Assembly: GCA_027021325.1 (NCBI GenBank)
Contig: JALUUN010000650.1
Span: 1-22,228 of the forward strand
DNA from: Planctomycetota bacterium
GTDB taxonomy: Bacteria > Planctomycetota > UBA1135
Direction of reading: 5' to 3'
Length of the DNA: 22,228 nucleotides
Part shown: positions 15,427 to 22,173 of the stretch, in pieces
Layout: each line of letters begins with the position of its first letter
Numbering within the stretch: position 1 is the stretch's first letter
The notes under the pieces: model-generated
Told to the model about the DNA's origin: nothing
Databases searched by the model: none
Seen by the model: the letters and a program-made list of their open reading frames with translations, nothing else
Translations under genes and position numbers: made by a program

Positions 15427-16182
15427 TCAGCCTACGGGACCGGGCGCCGGCGGCGCGCCGCCCCGGGCCGCCCAGGCCCGGCGGCGGTCGCGGAACAAGC
15501 GCGGCCAGGGCCCGCCCCGGAGCGGCCAGCCCTGCTCCCCGGCCAGGTCCTGGAGCCGACGGCGCAGGGGGTCGAGGGCCTCCGGATCGAGGCCGCGGCA
15601 GGCCAGGGGCCGGAAGGCACCGAGGCGGCAACCGACGCCCCGCCGGAAGGGGCAGTCTCCGGACTCGCCGGCGGCGCTCGCGAGGCCCTCCCCGGCCGCG
15701 CAGGCGAGGTCGGCCTCCAGGGCGGAGGCCTCCAGGCGCCCGGCGCCCCGGGCCAGAGGACAGGGCGCGCTTCCCCCGGGCGCCCCCCCGAGAAGCCGGG
15801 CCAGGGCGCGGAGCCCGGGCTCCGGATCGCCCTCGGGCAGGCGCTGGATCCCCGGACAGCCTTCGGCGGCCTCCTCCAGGGCCGGACCGCCGGCCAGGAG
15901 CGAGGGCCAGAAGGGGAAGCTCCGGCACTGCCCGGGCCGCGCCGGGTAGACCGTGCAGCAGGCCTCGCCCTCCAGGAGGGCGCAACGGCCGTCGGCCTCC
16001 TCGCGCACGGACAGGCGCGCGCCGATCCGCACCAGGAAGCGCCGGACGAAGGCCTCGACCTCCAGGCCCCGCTCCCGGGCCAGGGCCGGAACCTCCTCCT
16101 CGCGCAGCCAGACGCGGCCGTGGCCGGCGCGGCAACAGAGACCGCAGCGGTGGCAGTCGAAGAAGAAGGGCGGCGACTCCAA
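15427..16182 (-). CDS. YkgJ family cysteine-cluster protein with a second half-cluster
   Basis: 251 residues. The only possible start is TTG at 16182: one sense codon upstream is the in-frame TGA of the kinase gene, and the next internal start candidate would lose the first cysteines. The N-terminal half matches the CxxCxxCC family (PF03692), thought to bind a metal, probably zinc or iron-sulfur: C10, C13, C16, C17, then C67, C75, C76 and C86 in CALLEGEACCTVYPARPGQC. The C-terminal half contains a similar segment at 177-195 (C-x7-C-x9-C with an internal RP). No enzymatic function is known for the family; some members are linked to flagellar or protein modification. It would be cytosolic. It is probably translated by coupling to the kinase upstream, since no Shine-Dalgarno is visible. 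Confidence 0.8.
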   Translation of the reverse strand: MESPPFFFDCHRCGLCCRAGHGRVWLREEEVPALARERGLEVEAFVRRFLVRIGARLSVREEADGRCALLEGEACCTVYPARPGQCRSFPFWPSLLAGGPALEEAAEGCPGIQRLPEGDPEPGLRALARLLGGAPGGSAPCPLARGAGRLEASALEADLACAAGEGLASAAGESGDCPFRRGVGCRLGAFRPLACRGLDPEALDPLRRRLQDLAGEQGWPLRGGPWPRLFRDRRRAWAARGGAPPAPGPVG

Positions 16183-16185
16183 GGC

Positions 16186-17208
16186 TCAGCCCAGGCGCCG
16201 GCGGGCCTCTTCGTGGGCCTCGATCTCCTCGGCCAGGGCGGCCGGCGAGGCATAGCGGAGCTCGCGGTCCTTGGCCATCATCTTCTGGATGAAGTAGTGC
16301 ACCGAGGGCGAGATCGGGGCCTCCTTCAGGGCGGCGCCGTCGAGGCGTTCGAGGATCTGGGCGCGCATCATCTCGGCGTCGCTGGAGCGCTCGAAGGGAA
16401 GCCGCCCCACCACCAGGTGGTAGAGGGTCGCCCCCAGGGAATAGATGTCGGCACGCACGTCCAGGCCTTCCTCGCCGCGTGCCTGCTCCGGAGCGATGTA
16501 GGCGGTGGTGCCGAGGGTCGTGCCCTCCAGGGCCTCCAGGTCGCGGCCGGGGCCGGCGAAGCCCAGGTCGATCAGGACCACCTTGCCCTGGGCGTCCATC
16601 ATCAGGTTCCCGGGCTTGAGGTCGCGATGCACGAGGCCGGCCTCGCGCAGGGCCTCCAGGGCCCGCGCCACCTGGCGCACGACGCCGAGAGCGCTCTCCT
16701 CGTCCAGCGGGCCGTCCTCCTCCAGGACCTGGTCCAGGGGGCGGCCGGGCACGAGGTCCATCTCCAGGACGTAGGTTCCGAGGAAGCGGAAGACGCGATG
16801 GCCGCGGACGATGTTCGGGTGGCGCAGGCGCTGCAGGATCTTCGCCTCCTCCAGGAAGCGGCGCACGGCCGGCGGGTCCAGGGCCAGGCGCGGCAGCAGG
16901 ATCTTCAAGGCGACCTTGCGAAAGTCCTTCCTGCGCCGGGCACCGAAGACCTCGGAGGTACCGCCGGCGCCGAGCCTGCCGAGCATCTCGTAGCCGGGGA
17001 TCTCGGGCTCGCTCAGGCCTCGGGTGCGGCGCAGGTAGGCGACCCGCGAGGCGTCCCAGCCGGTGCGCGCCTCGAGGGCCGCCTCGAAGCCCTGCTCCCG
17101 GGCCGCCTGCAGGATGGCCAGGGCGTCCTCGCGCTGGAGGAAGCCGCGGTGGACCAGCAGGGCCAGGAATTCCTGATCCTCAGGGGCGACGGGGGTTTCG
17201 GAATCCAT
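16186..17208 (-). CDS. Soluble Hanks-type Ser/Thr protein kinase
   Basis: 340 residues from the ATG at 17208; an in-frame ATG at 17223 would add five residues. Residues 1-70 form a helical N-terminal segment of the kind often found before kinase domains in planctomycete-type proteins. The kinase domain (about 72-335) is complete: glycine loop GRLGAGGTSEVFG, K102 in VALKIL, E121, the catalytic loop HRDLKPGN (D196, N201), a DLG in place of DFG at 214-216, a TLGTTAYIAPEQ activation segment with candidate autophosphorylation threonines, and DIYSLGATLYHLVVG. There is no transmembrane helix or PASTA domain, so the protein is cytosolic. The FHA protein encoded at 10729-12591 is a natural candidate reader of its phosphothreonines, though this is inferred only from neighbourhood. 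Its stop is in frame with the YkgJ-type gene four bases on. Confidence 0.9.
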   Translation of the reverse strand: MDSETPVAPEDQEFLALLVHRGFLQREDALAILQAAREQGFEAALEARTGWDASRVAYLRRTRGLSEPEIPGYEMLGRLGAGGTSEVFGARRRKDFRKVALKILLPRLALDPPAVRRFLEEAKILQRLRHPNIVRGHRVFRFLGTYVLEMDLVPGRPLDQVLEEDGPLDEESALGVVRQVARALEALREAGLVHRDLKPGNLMMDAQGKVVLIDLGFAGPGRDLEALEGTTLGTTAYIAPEQARGEEGLDVRADIYSLGATLYHLVVGRLPFERSSDAEMMRAQILERLDGAALKEAPISPSVHYFIQKMMAKDRELRYASPAALAEEIEAHEEARRRLG

Positions 17209-17401
17209 GACGAGGCCGCCCATCCTAGCCGCGGGGAGGCCGGCTCCGGCAGCGGCCGGAAGCGCGCAGAGCAGGCGCCCGCGACCGCAGGCGGGACGGC
17301 GGTTCAGGCCGGGCGGCGGGACGGCCGAAAGGGGAAGGGACCGCCCGCGACCCTCCCGCGCGGCGGCCGCCTGCCAACCCCCGAGTCCACCGGAGATCCC
17401 C
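17209..17401. promoter_or_regulatory. Divergent intergenic region between the kinase and the Clp-type ATPase
   Basis: This 193-base gap separates divergent genes and should hold both promoters. On the minus strand GCTAGGATG contains TAGGAT (17227-17222), a weak -10-like hexamer that would place transcription start only a few bases before the kinase ATG. A similar GCTAG-containing string lies upstream of the FHA gene. No -35 box is recognisable, and the plus-strand half shows no clear promoter at all. The rest is GC-rich with no open frame I would support. Confidence 0.25.
17392..17395 (+). promoter_or_regulatory. Shine-Dalgarno that fixes the GTG start of the Clp-type gene
   Basis: GGAG lies six bases before the GTG at 17402. 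The frame is open much further upstream, so this site and the change from low-complexity to ordinary protein sequence together decide the start. Confidence 0.55.
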
Positions 17402-18727
17402 GTGCTGACCGAGACCGGCGTCGTCTACAAGTATTTCGATCTGATCGACGGCTTCATCCGTGTGCGGGTCCTTTCCGGCGACGGGCCCCTGCGCCTGCCG
17501 CCCGAATGCCGTGACCGGCCGCCGGACCGCCGCGAGTACCGGCGCCTCGTGGTCCGCGCCTGCGTCGTCGGCCTGGACGAAGTGGTGCTGCCGCGAGTGC
17601 AGCAGATCTACCCCGAAGACGCCGCCGCCGCCGAGGACCTCCTCTACCAGATCTGCGTGGACGTCAACCCGAAGCTGGAGATCCACACCGTGGCGCTTCC
17701 GGCCGAGGACGACCTGGATCCGGACGAGGAGCGAAGCACGCGCTTCCGCGAACGGGCACGCCGCCTGGAACGGCGGCTGCTGCGCGAGATCATCGGCCAG
17801 GACCACGCCGTGGCGCGGGTCTGCCGGGCCGTGCGCAAGGCGGCGAGCGGCCTGCAGGACCCGCAGCGCCCGATCGGCGCCTTCCTCCTGGTCGGCCGCA
17901 CCGGCACCGGCAAGACCGAACTGAGCAAGGCCCTGGCCCGGCACCTCTACGAAGCCGAGAATCTGGTGCGCATCGACTGCAGCGAGTATGCCCTGCCCCA
18001 CGAGACGGCCAAGCTCATCGGCGCCCCGCCGGGCTACGTCGGCCACAACGAAGGCGGGACCCTGACCGAGGCCCTGCTCCGCGATCCCCACGCCGTGGTC
18101 CTCTTCGACGAGATCGAGAAGGGGCACGAGAAACTGCACAACATGCTCCTGCAGATCCTCGACGAGGGGCGGCTGACGGACTCCAAGGGCAACACCGTGA
18201 GCTTCCGCCACGCCCTGGTCCTCATGACCTCGAACGTCGGCACCGAGGACTACCGGCGGGCGGCGGAGCGCATGGGCTTTGAGCGCGGATCGAGTCTGGA
18301 CCAGGCCGACTACGAGAGCCTCACCCAGGAGGCCTTGCGGCGCAACTTCAAGCCCGAGCTCCTGAACCGCATCGACGACATCCTGGTGTTCCGCGCCCTC
18401 GGCCGCCAGGAGTGCTGCCTGATCGCCGACATGCAGTTGAAGCGCCTGCGCTCGCGTCTGGAGACGGCCGGCGTCGAGCTGCGCTGGACCGAACACACCC
18501 TCCAGGCCCTGGTCGAGGCCGGCTACTCCGAGGAGTACGGGGCGCGGGAGATCCGGCGCGCCGTGGACCGCCTGGTCGAGGAGCCCCTGGCGACGGCGAT
18601 CCTGGACGGCGAGTTCGGGCGCGGCGACCGCATCACCGTGCGCAGCCGCCGCGGCAGCCTGGTCCTGGACCGCCGTCCGGCGGCAGAGCCCCGGACCGCC
18701 GGCGGCGAGGGCCGCCGCGCCGCCTGA
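17402..18727 (+). CDS. Single-ring Clp/Hsp100-type AAA+ unfoldase with unfamiliar N-terminal domain
   Basis: 441 residues from a GTG at 17402 with a Shine-Dalgarno. Residues 1-110 form a small alpha/beta domain unlike the Clp N-domain and unknown to me. Residues 115-415 are a D2-type AAA+ module of ClpA/B/C: IIGQDHAV, Walker A GRTGTGKT (165-172), the pore loop GYVG (Y212), Walker B VVLFDE (232-237), sensor 1 MTSN (N278), arginine finger in LLNRID (R323), and the C-terminal small domain with sensor 2 GAREIRR (R382). The usual D1 ring, middle domain and zinc finger are absent, so this is a one-ring machine like ClpX in size but ClpC-like in sequence. MGF at 291-293 sits where ClpA/ClpC carry the ClpP-binding loop, so partnership with ClpP is plausible. 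It lies 35 bases before the PpiC-type gene. Substrates are unknown. Confidence 0.88.
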   Translation: MLTETGVVYKYFDLIDGFIRVRVLSGDGPLRLPPECRDRPPDRREYRRLVVRACVVGLDEVVLPRVQQIYPEDAAAAEDLLYQICVDVNPKLEIHTVALPAEDDLDPDEERSTRFRERARRLERRLLREIIGQDHAVARVCRAVRKAASGLQDPQRPIGAFLLVGRTGTGKTELSKALARHLYEAENLVRIDCSEYALPHETAKLIGAPPGYVGHNEGGTLTEALLRDPHAVVLFDEIEKGHEKLHNMLLQILDEGRLTDSKGNTVSFRHALVLMTSNVGTEDYRRAAERMGFERGSSLDQADYESLTQEALRRNFKPELLNRIDDILVFRALGRQECCLIADMQLKRLRSRLETAGVELRWTEHTLQALVEAGYSEEYGAREIRRAVDRLVEEPLATAILDGEFGRGDRITVRSRRGSLVLDRRPAAEPRTAGGEGRRAA

Positions 18728-18734
18728 AGGGGCC

Positions 18735-18761
18735 CCGGGCCGGGCAGTATCCTCGGCCCGG
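18735..18761 (+). other. Short hairpin abutting the start of the isomerase gene
   Basis: CCGGGCCG at 18735-18742 pairs with CGGCCCGG at 18754-18761 across an 11-base loop. The stem ends one base before the ATG at 18763, where a Shine-Dalgarno would normally be exposed. It could limit translation of the isomerase or weakly stop transcription after the Clp-type gene. In DNA this GC-rich an 8-bp stem may be chance. Confidence 0.2.
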
Positions 18762-18762
18762 C

Positions 18763-20124
18763 ATGCCGCTCCTCGCCCCTCTGCTCCTGGGCCTGTGCCC
18801 GCAGGCTGCGCCTACGTCCCCGGCCCCCGACGAGGACCCGGTCCTCGCCACCTGGGAGGGCGGCGAACTCCGGGCCTCGGTCTTCGACCGCTGGCTCGGC
18901 CGCGTCACGCGCCGCCAGGCGGCCGGCGTCGAGGGCATCGAGCATCTCCTGCAGATCCAGCTCGTGGACCGCGAGGCCGAGAGCCGCGGTCTGCGCATCC
19001 CCGATGCCGCGGTCGCCGAGCGCCTGGAACGGGTCCGCGTCGAGGCCCGGAGCAACGGCTTCGATCTGGAGCAGGTGCTCCGGAGCCGCGGCCTGGATCT
19101 CGAGGAGTTCACCGCCCTGCTCCGCAGCAGCCTGCGCCACGAGGCCCTGGCACGCCAGGACCTGGAGATCCCCGAGGGCCAGCCGGTGAGCGCCGAGGAC
19201 CAGCGGCGCTGGAGCCGTGAGCGCCTGGCCGAGCTCATGCAGGAAGCGGAGAGCCCGCCGCCGGGCCTGGCCTTCGAACACGGTCCCTACCGCATCACTG
19301 AGGAAGAGCTGGGCCGTCTCCTGCGCAGCATGCTGCCCCCCGGCCGGCTCCTGGCGCGGGTCGAGGACCGGGTCCTGGAGGAACTGGTCCCCGAGCGGGC
19401 GCGCGCCCTCGGGCTGACCTGGGACGACCGCGTCGCCGCCGCCGAACTCGCCTGGCGCGATCGCGAGACCCGGGCCCGCATGGGCATGAGCTACGAGCAG
19501 CTCCTGGCCCTGCAGCAGGCGCGGATCGAGGACGTGATCCAGGGCGAGCAGTTCCGCACCGCCTGCCTGCTGCGCCAGCTGGCGGCGCTGCGCTGGGACG
19601 ACACCTGGTTCGACGCCCTCTCCCCCGAAGAGCGGCGCGATCTCGAGGAACGCTACGGCGAGTCCCGCCAGGTCCTGTGGATCCTCCTGCGCTCGGTGGA
19701 CGAGAAGACCGATCCCCTGGATCTGAGCCATGAGGAAGCGGCCGAGGAACTCCGCCGCTGGAAGGAGGAAGCGGTCTCCACCGAGGCCTTCGCCGAACTC
19801 GCCGCCCGCTACAGCGAGGACGAGCGGAGCCGCCGGGCGCGCGGCAGCCTCGGCTGGATCCACCGCCGGGGCGAGGACCAGGATCCGGCGCTGGCGGCCG
19901 CCGCCTTCGCCCTGGAGGAGGGCGCCACCTCCGATCCGGTGCGGGTGCGCGAGGGCATGGCCCTGATCCACGTCGCCGCGCTGCGCCGGCCGGCGAGCGA
20001 GGAGGAGTTCCGGGAGGAGGTGCGCCGCGCCCGGCACCGCGAACTGCGCCGCCTCCTCCTCGAGGAGGCCGGTTTCCACTGCATCTACCAGGATCTCCTG
20101 GCCGGCGGCCGGTCCGGCGGCTGA
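18763..20124 (+). CDS. SurA/PpiC-type peptidyl-prolyl isomerase
   Basis: 453 residues from the ATG at 18763, the only sensible start after the Clp-type stop. The N-terminus (MPLLAPLLLGL) is hydrophobic but lacks a basic residue, so export is likely rather than certain; C12 does not sit in a proper lipobox. A helical SurA N-like region spans about 25-290, with repeated Leu/Arg/Glu-rich helices such as ERLERVRVEARSNGFDLEQV. The parvulin domain lies at about 300-410: FAELAARYSEDERSRRARGS, GWIHRRGEDQDPALAAAAF and ALEEGATSDPVRVREGMALI follow the family's order of SxD, GdLGw, L-x-x-A-F, and G-x-x-S-x-P-v. It would assist folding of exported or outer-membrane proteins. The gene follows the Clp-type gene in the same direction and converges on the pgi gene, eight bases apart. 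Confidence 0.82.
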   Translation: MPLLAPLLLGLCPQAAPTSPAPDEDPVLATWEGGELRASVFDRWLGRVTRRQAAGVEGIEHLLQIQLVDREAESRGLRIPDAAVAERLERVRVEARSNGFDLEQVLRSRGLDLEEFTALLRSSLRHEALARQDLEIPEGQPVSAEDQRRWSRERLAELMQEAESPPPGLAFEHGPYRITEEELGRLLRSMLPPGRLLARVEDRVLEELVPERARALGLTWDDRVAAAELAWRDRETRARMGMSYEQLLALQQARIEDVIQGEQFRTACLLRQLAALRWDDTWFDALSPEERRDLEERYGESRQVLWILLRSVDEKTDPLDLSHEEAAEELRRWKEEAVSTEAFAELAARYSEDERSRRARGSLGWIHRRGEDQDPALAAAAFALEEGATSDPVRVREGMALIHVAALRRPASEEEFREEVRRARHRELRRLLLEEAGFHCIYQDLLAGGRSGG

Positions 20125-20136
20125 GGCGGACTCAGC
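20120..20136. terminator. Small hairpin holding both convergent stop codons
   Basis: GCTGAG (20120-20125) and CTCAGC (20131-20136) are reverse complements around a 5-base loop. Each arm contains the TGA of one of the two convergent genes. It might act as a weak bidirectional terminator, but the stem is only 6 bp and no T-tract follows on either strand. Confidence 0.2.
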
Positions 20137-21517
20137 AGCTCAGGACCAGGGACGGGCGTTCACCGCGTCGCTCGCGGATGCGCTCGGCCAGCTCCTCGAA
20201 GCCGGAGCAGCCCATGAGGGCCAGGGCCGCCTTCTTGCCGGCCTCGACCCCCGGCTGGTCGAAGGGATCGATGCCCATCAGGTGGCCGGCCAGGGCGGTC
20301 GCCACCTCCAGGAACTGGAAGTACTGGCCGACGTGGAAGGCGTCCAGGCGGCACATCTCCAGGACGCAGGAAGGGCGGCCGGCCTCCAGGAGGGCGTATT
20401 CCGTGCCCTGGCGCTCGGCTTCCATGAGCTCGTTCAGGCTGCGGCCGCCCAGGTGCCGGAAGGCGGGGCTGTCGGCGAAGGGCTCGGGCAGCTCCAGGCT
20501 GCGGCCGAAGCGGCCCAGTTTGAGGAAGGTGAAGACCTTGTCGGCGGGGCCCTCGACGTAGAGCTGGACCTGGCTGTGCTGGTCGGTCGGCCCCACCGCC
20601 CGCACCGGCGTCGGTCCGGTGTGGACCACCCGGCCTTCACGGTCCAGGCGCTTGCCCAGGGACTCGGCCCAGAGCTGCTGGTACCAGTCGGCCAGGAATC
20701 GCATGCGGTGGCCGTAGGCGAAGTGGACGTGGACCGGGAAACCACGCTCCAGGAGGAGGACGTGGGTCAGGGCGTAGAGCAGAGCGGCGTCCTCCTCGGG
20801 GGCCGCCTCGCGCAGGCGGGAGTCGGTGCGCGCCGCGCCCTCCAGGAGCGAGGTCGTGTCCAGGCCGGCGACCTCGGCGGCCAGGAGCCCGACCGGCGAC
20901 AGCACCGAGAAACGGCCGCCGACGCCCGGCGGAACCGGAAGGGAAGCGAAGCCCTGTGCCTCGCAGAGGGCGCGGAAGGCACCGCTCTCGGGGTCGGTCG
21001 TCACCGTGAAACGCTGCCGCGCCGCCTCCGCGGAGCCCAGGCCGCGGCACAGCCAGTCGTGGACCAGGAGGAACTGGGCCGAGGTCTCGATGGTGCCGCC
21101 CGACTTGCTGATGACGTTGGCGTGGGTACGGGCCGGATCCAGCCGCTCCAGGACCTCGCCCAGCCAGTCGGGGTCCACGCTGTCCAGGACCAGGACCCGG
21201 GGGCGCTCCCCTGCTCCCCAGTCCTGGTAGACGGGGGCGAGGGCTGCGAGCATGGCGCGGGCCCCGAGGGCGGAGCCGCCGATGCCGAGCACCAGGAAGG
21301 TGTCCACCCCCTGCTCCAGGATCTCGGCGGCGCGCCGTGCACAGGCCTCGCGGTGCTCGGAGCCGGCGTGCAGGCGGCGCCAGGCGGGCTCCTGTTCCTC
21401 AAGGAGACCGCGGGCGGCGGCGGCCCGCGGTGCGTTCGCCGGAAGGTCCTCCGGGGTGATCCCCCGGCCGTCGGGCGCAACCGTGAAGAGTCCGCTCAGA
21501 TCGAGGTGCAGGGCCAT
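20132..21517 (-). CDS. pgi: Glucose-6-phosphate isomerase
   Basis: 461 residues from the ATG at 21517; the frame continues upstream to 21700, but that part is Arg/Pro-rich and overlaps the preceding gene. The enzyme interconverts glucose 6-phosphate and fructose 6-phosphate in glycolysis and gluconeogenesis in the cytosol. Visible marks are the sugar-phosphate isomerase (SIS) core with LGIGGSALGA (77-86), SKSGGTIETSAQF (137-149), GGRFSVLS (200-207, with the catalytic-region Arg), QLWAESLGK (281-289, catalytic Glu285), TDQHSQ (H314) and the C-terminal DQPGVEAGKK (catalytic Lys428). The length fits the shorter bacterial class of about 450 residues rather than the 550-residue E. coli form. The gene starts 11 bases after the YugP-like gene, so the two probably share a transcript. 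Confidence 0.93.
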   Translation of the reverse strand: MALHLDLSGLFTVAPDGRGITPEDLPANAPRAAAARGLLEEQEPAWRRLHAGSEHREACARRAAEILEQGVDTFLVLGIGGSALGARAMLAALAPVYQDWGAGERPRVLVLDSVDPDWLGEVLERLDPARTHANVISKSGGTIETSAQFLLVHDWLCRGLGSAEAARQRFTVTTDPESGAFRALCEAQGFASLPVPPGVGGRFSVLSPVGLLAAEVAGLDTTSLLEGAARTDSRLREAAPEEDAALLYALTHVLLLERGFPVHVHFAYGHRMRFLADWYQQLWAESLGKRLDREGRVVHTGPTPVRAVGPTDQHSQVQLYVEGPADKVFTFLKLGRFGRSLELPEPFADSPAFRHLGGRSLNELMEAERQGTEYALLEAGRPSCVLEMCRLDAFHVGQYFQFLEVATALAGHLMGIDPFDQPGVEAGKKAALALMGCSGFEELAERIRERRGERPSLVLSC

Positions 21518-21528
21518 GGCGCGCGAGT

Positions 21529-22173
21529 CTAGGACGGCGCCGGCCGCCGCAGGAGCCGGCGCGGCGCCCCCAGGGCCGCGTCGCCGAGGGAGGCCAGGGA
21601 CTCGGCGAGGAGGAGTTCCTTGAAGCCGCGGTCCTCCTCGGGAGTCTCGACGACGCCGATGCCGGCCAGGGATTCGGCGCCGCGGCGGCTGGCGGGCCAC
21701 TCCACGCGCAGGAGGTGGACGACCTGGAAGGCAGTGCCGGCCAGGGCGGCCAGGGCCAGGGGCAGGCGGGCGGCGGGCCAGAAGAGGAGGGAGGCGGCGA
21801 GGGCCGGCCAGAGGAAACCGGACTGCAGGCAGGCGAGCAGGGCGGCCAGCCGGCCGGCCCGGCCGAGCAGGGCGTGCCCGGCAGCGTGGACCCCGGCGGC
21901 GCAGGCCGGCAGATCGCGGGCCCGCGTCTCCGGCCGCAGGAGGAGGAGGCGCTCGCCAGGCCGCCAGGCGCAGCGCTCAGCGCCCTCGGCGGCCTCGGCG
22001 CGGGCTCCCGCAGGCCCGTCCCGGCGCAGGAGGGCGGTGGCCAGCTCCCGGCCGCTCAGGCCGGAGCGCGCCGGCACCCCGCGCCAGCGCCGGCGCGTGC
22101 CCTCCACCGCGGCGGCGGCGGCCAGGGAAAGGCCAAAGGCCAGGAGCGCCATCAGGACGATGAGGAGGGGCAT
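21529..22173 (-). CDS. YugP-like membrane protein, probable inactive zinc peptidase
   Basis: 214 residues from the ATG at 22173. Residues 1-22 form an N-terminal membrane helix, and one or two more hydrophobic helices lie at about 108-155. Three features recall the YugP/Zn_peptidase_2 family: an SGLSGRELATALLRRDG stretch (37-53) like the family's TGAEVARRiL segment, VHAAGHALL at 95-103 where the family has AHEVGHAiQ, and VEWPASRRGAESL at 157-169 where it has VEFnASrRAl-L. Both histidines (H96, H100) and E158 are kept, but the catalytic Glu of HExxH is Ala (A97), and the family's LtDHYDP motif is absent. I infer a pseudoprotease that may still bind metal. The similarity is by eye, so a chance membrane protein remains possible. 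The 55 bases upstream to the window edge show nothing I can support. Confidence 0.6.
   Translation of the reverse strand: MPLLIVLMALLAFGLSLAAAAAVEGTRRRWRGVPARSGLSGRELATALLRRDGPAGARAEAAEGAERCAWRPGERLLLLRPETRARDLPACAAGVHAAGHALLGRAGRLAALLACLQSGFLWPALAASLLFWPAARLPLALAALAGTAFQVVHLLRVEWPASRRGAESLAGIGVVETPEEDRGFKELLLAESLASLGDAALGAPRRLLRRPAPS

Noticed and set aside
16186..16188. The in-frame TGA as a selenocysteine codon
   Set aside because: I see no SECIS-like hairpin just after it, no Cys at this position in either family, and a kinase domain that ends normally. Plain termination with reinitiation is simpler.
14170..17262. Shared GCAGCGGCCGG string at the radC hairpin and in the kinase/Clp intergenic region
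   Set aside because: It is an 11-base match made only of common GC-rich words in a GC-rich window, and the second copy has no matching arm nearby.
17207..17401. N-terminal extension of the Clp-type ATPase
   Set aside because: The extension is Arg/Pro/Ala-rich, overlaps the kinase start on the other strand and has no ribosome binding site, whereas the GTG at 17402 has one.
14134..17514. A 1126-codon plus-strand open frame across the metalloprotease, YkgJ-type and kinase genes
   Set aside because: It runs antisense across three genes with intact catalytic motifs, and its own translation has none.
17225..20079. Long minus-strand open frames opposite the Clp-type and isomerase genes
   Set aside because: The plus strand carries Walker, sensor and parvulin motifs; the opposite frames have no motif or ribosome binding site.
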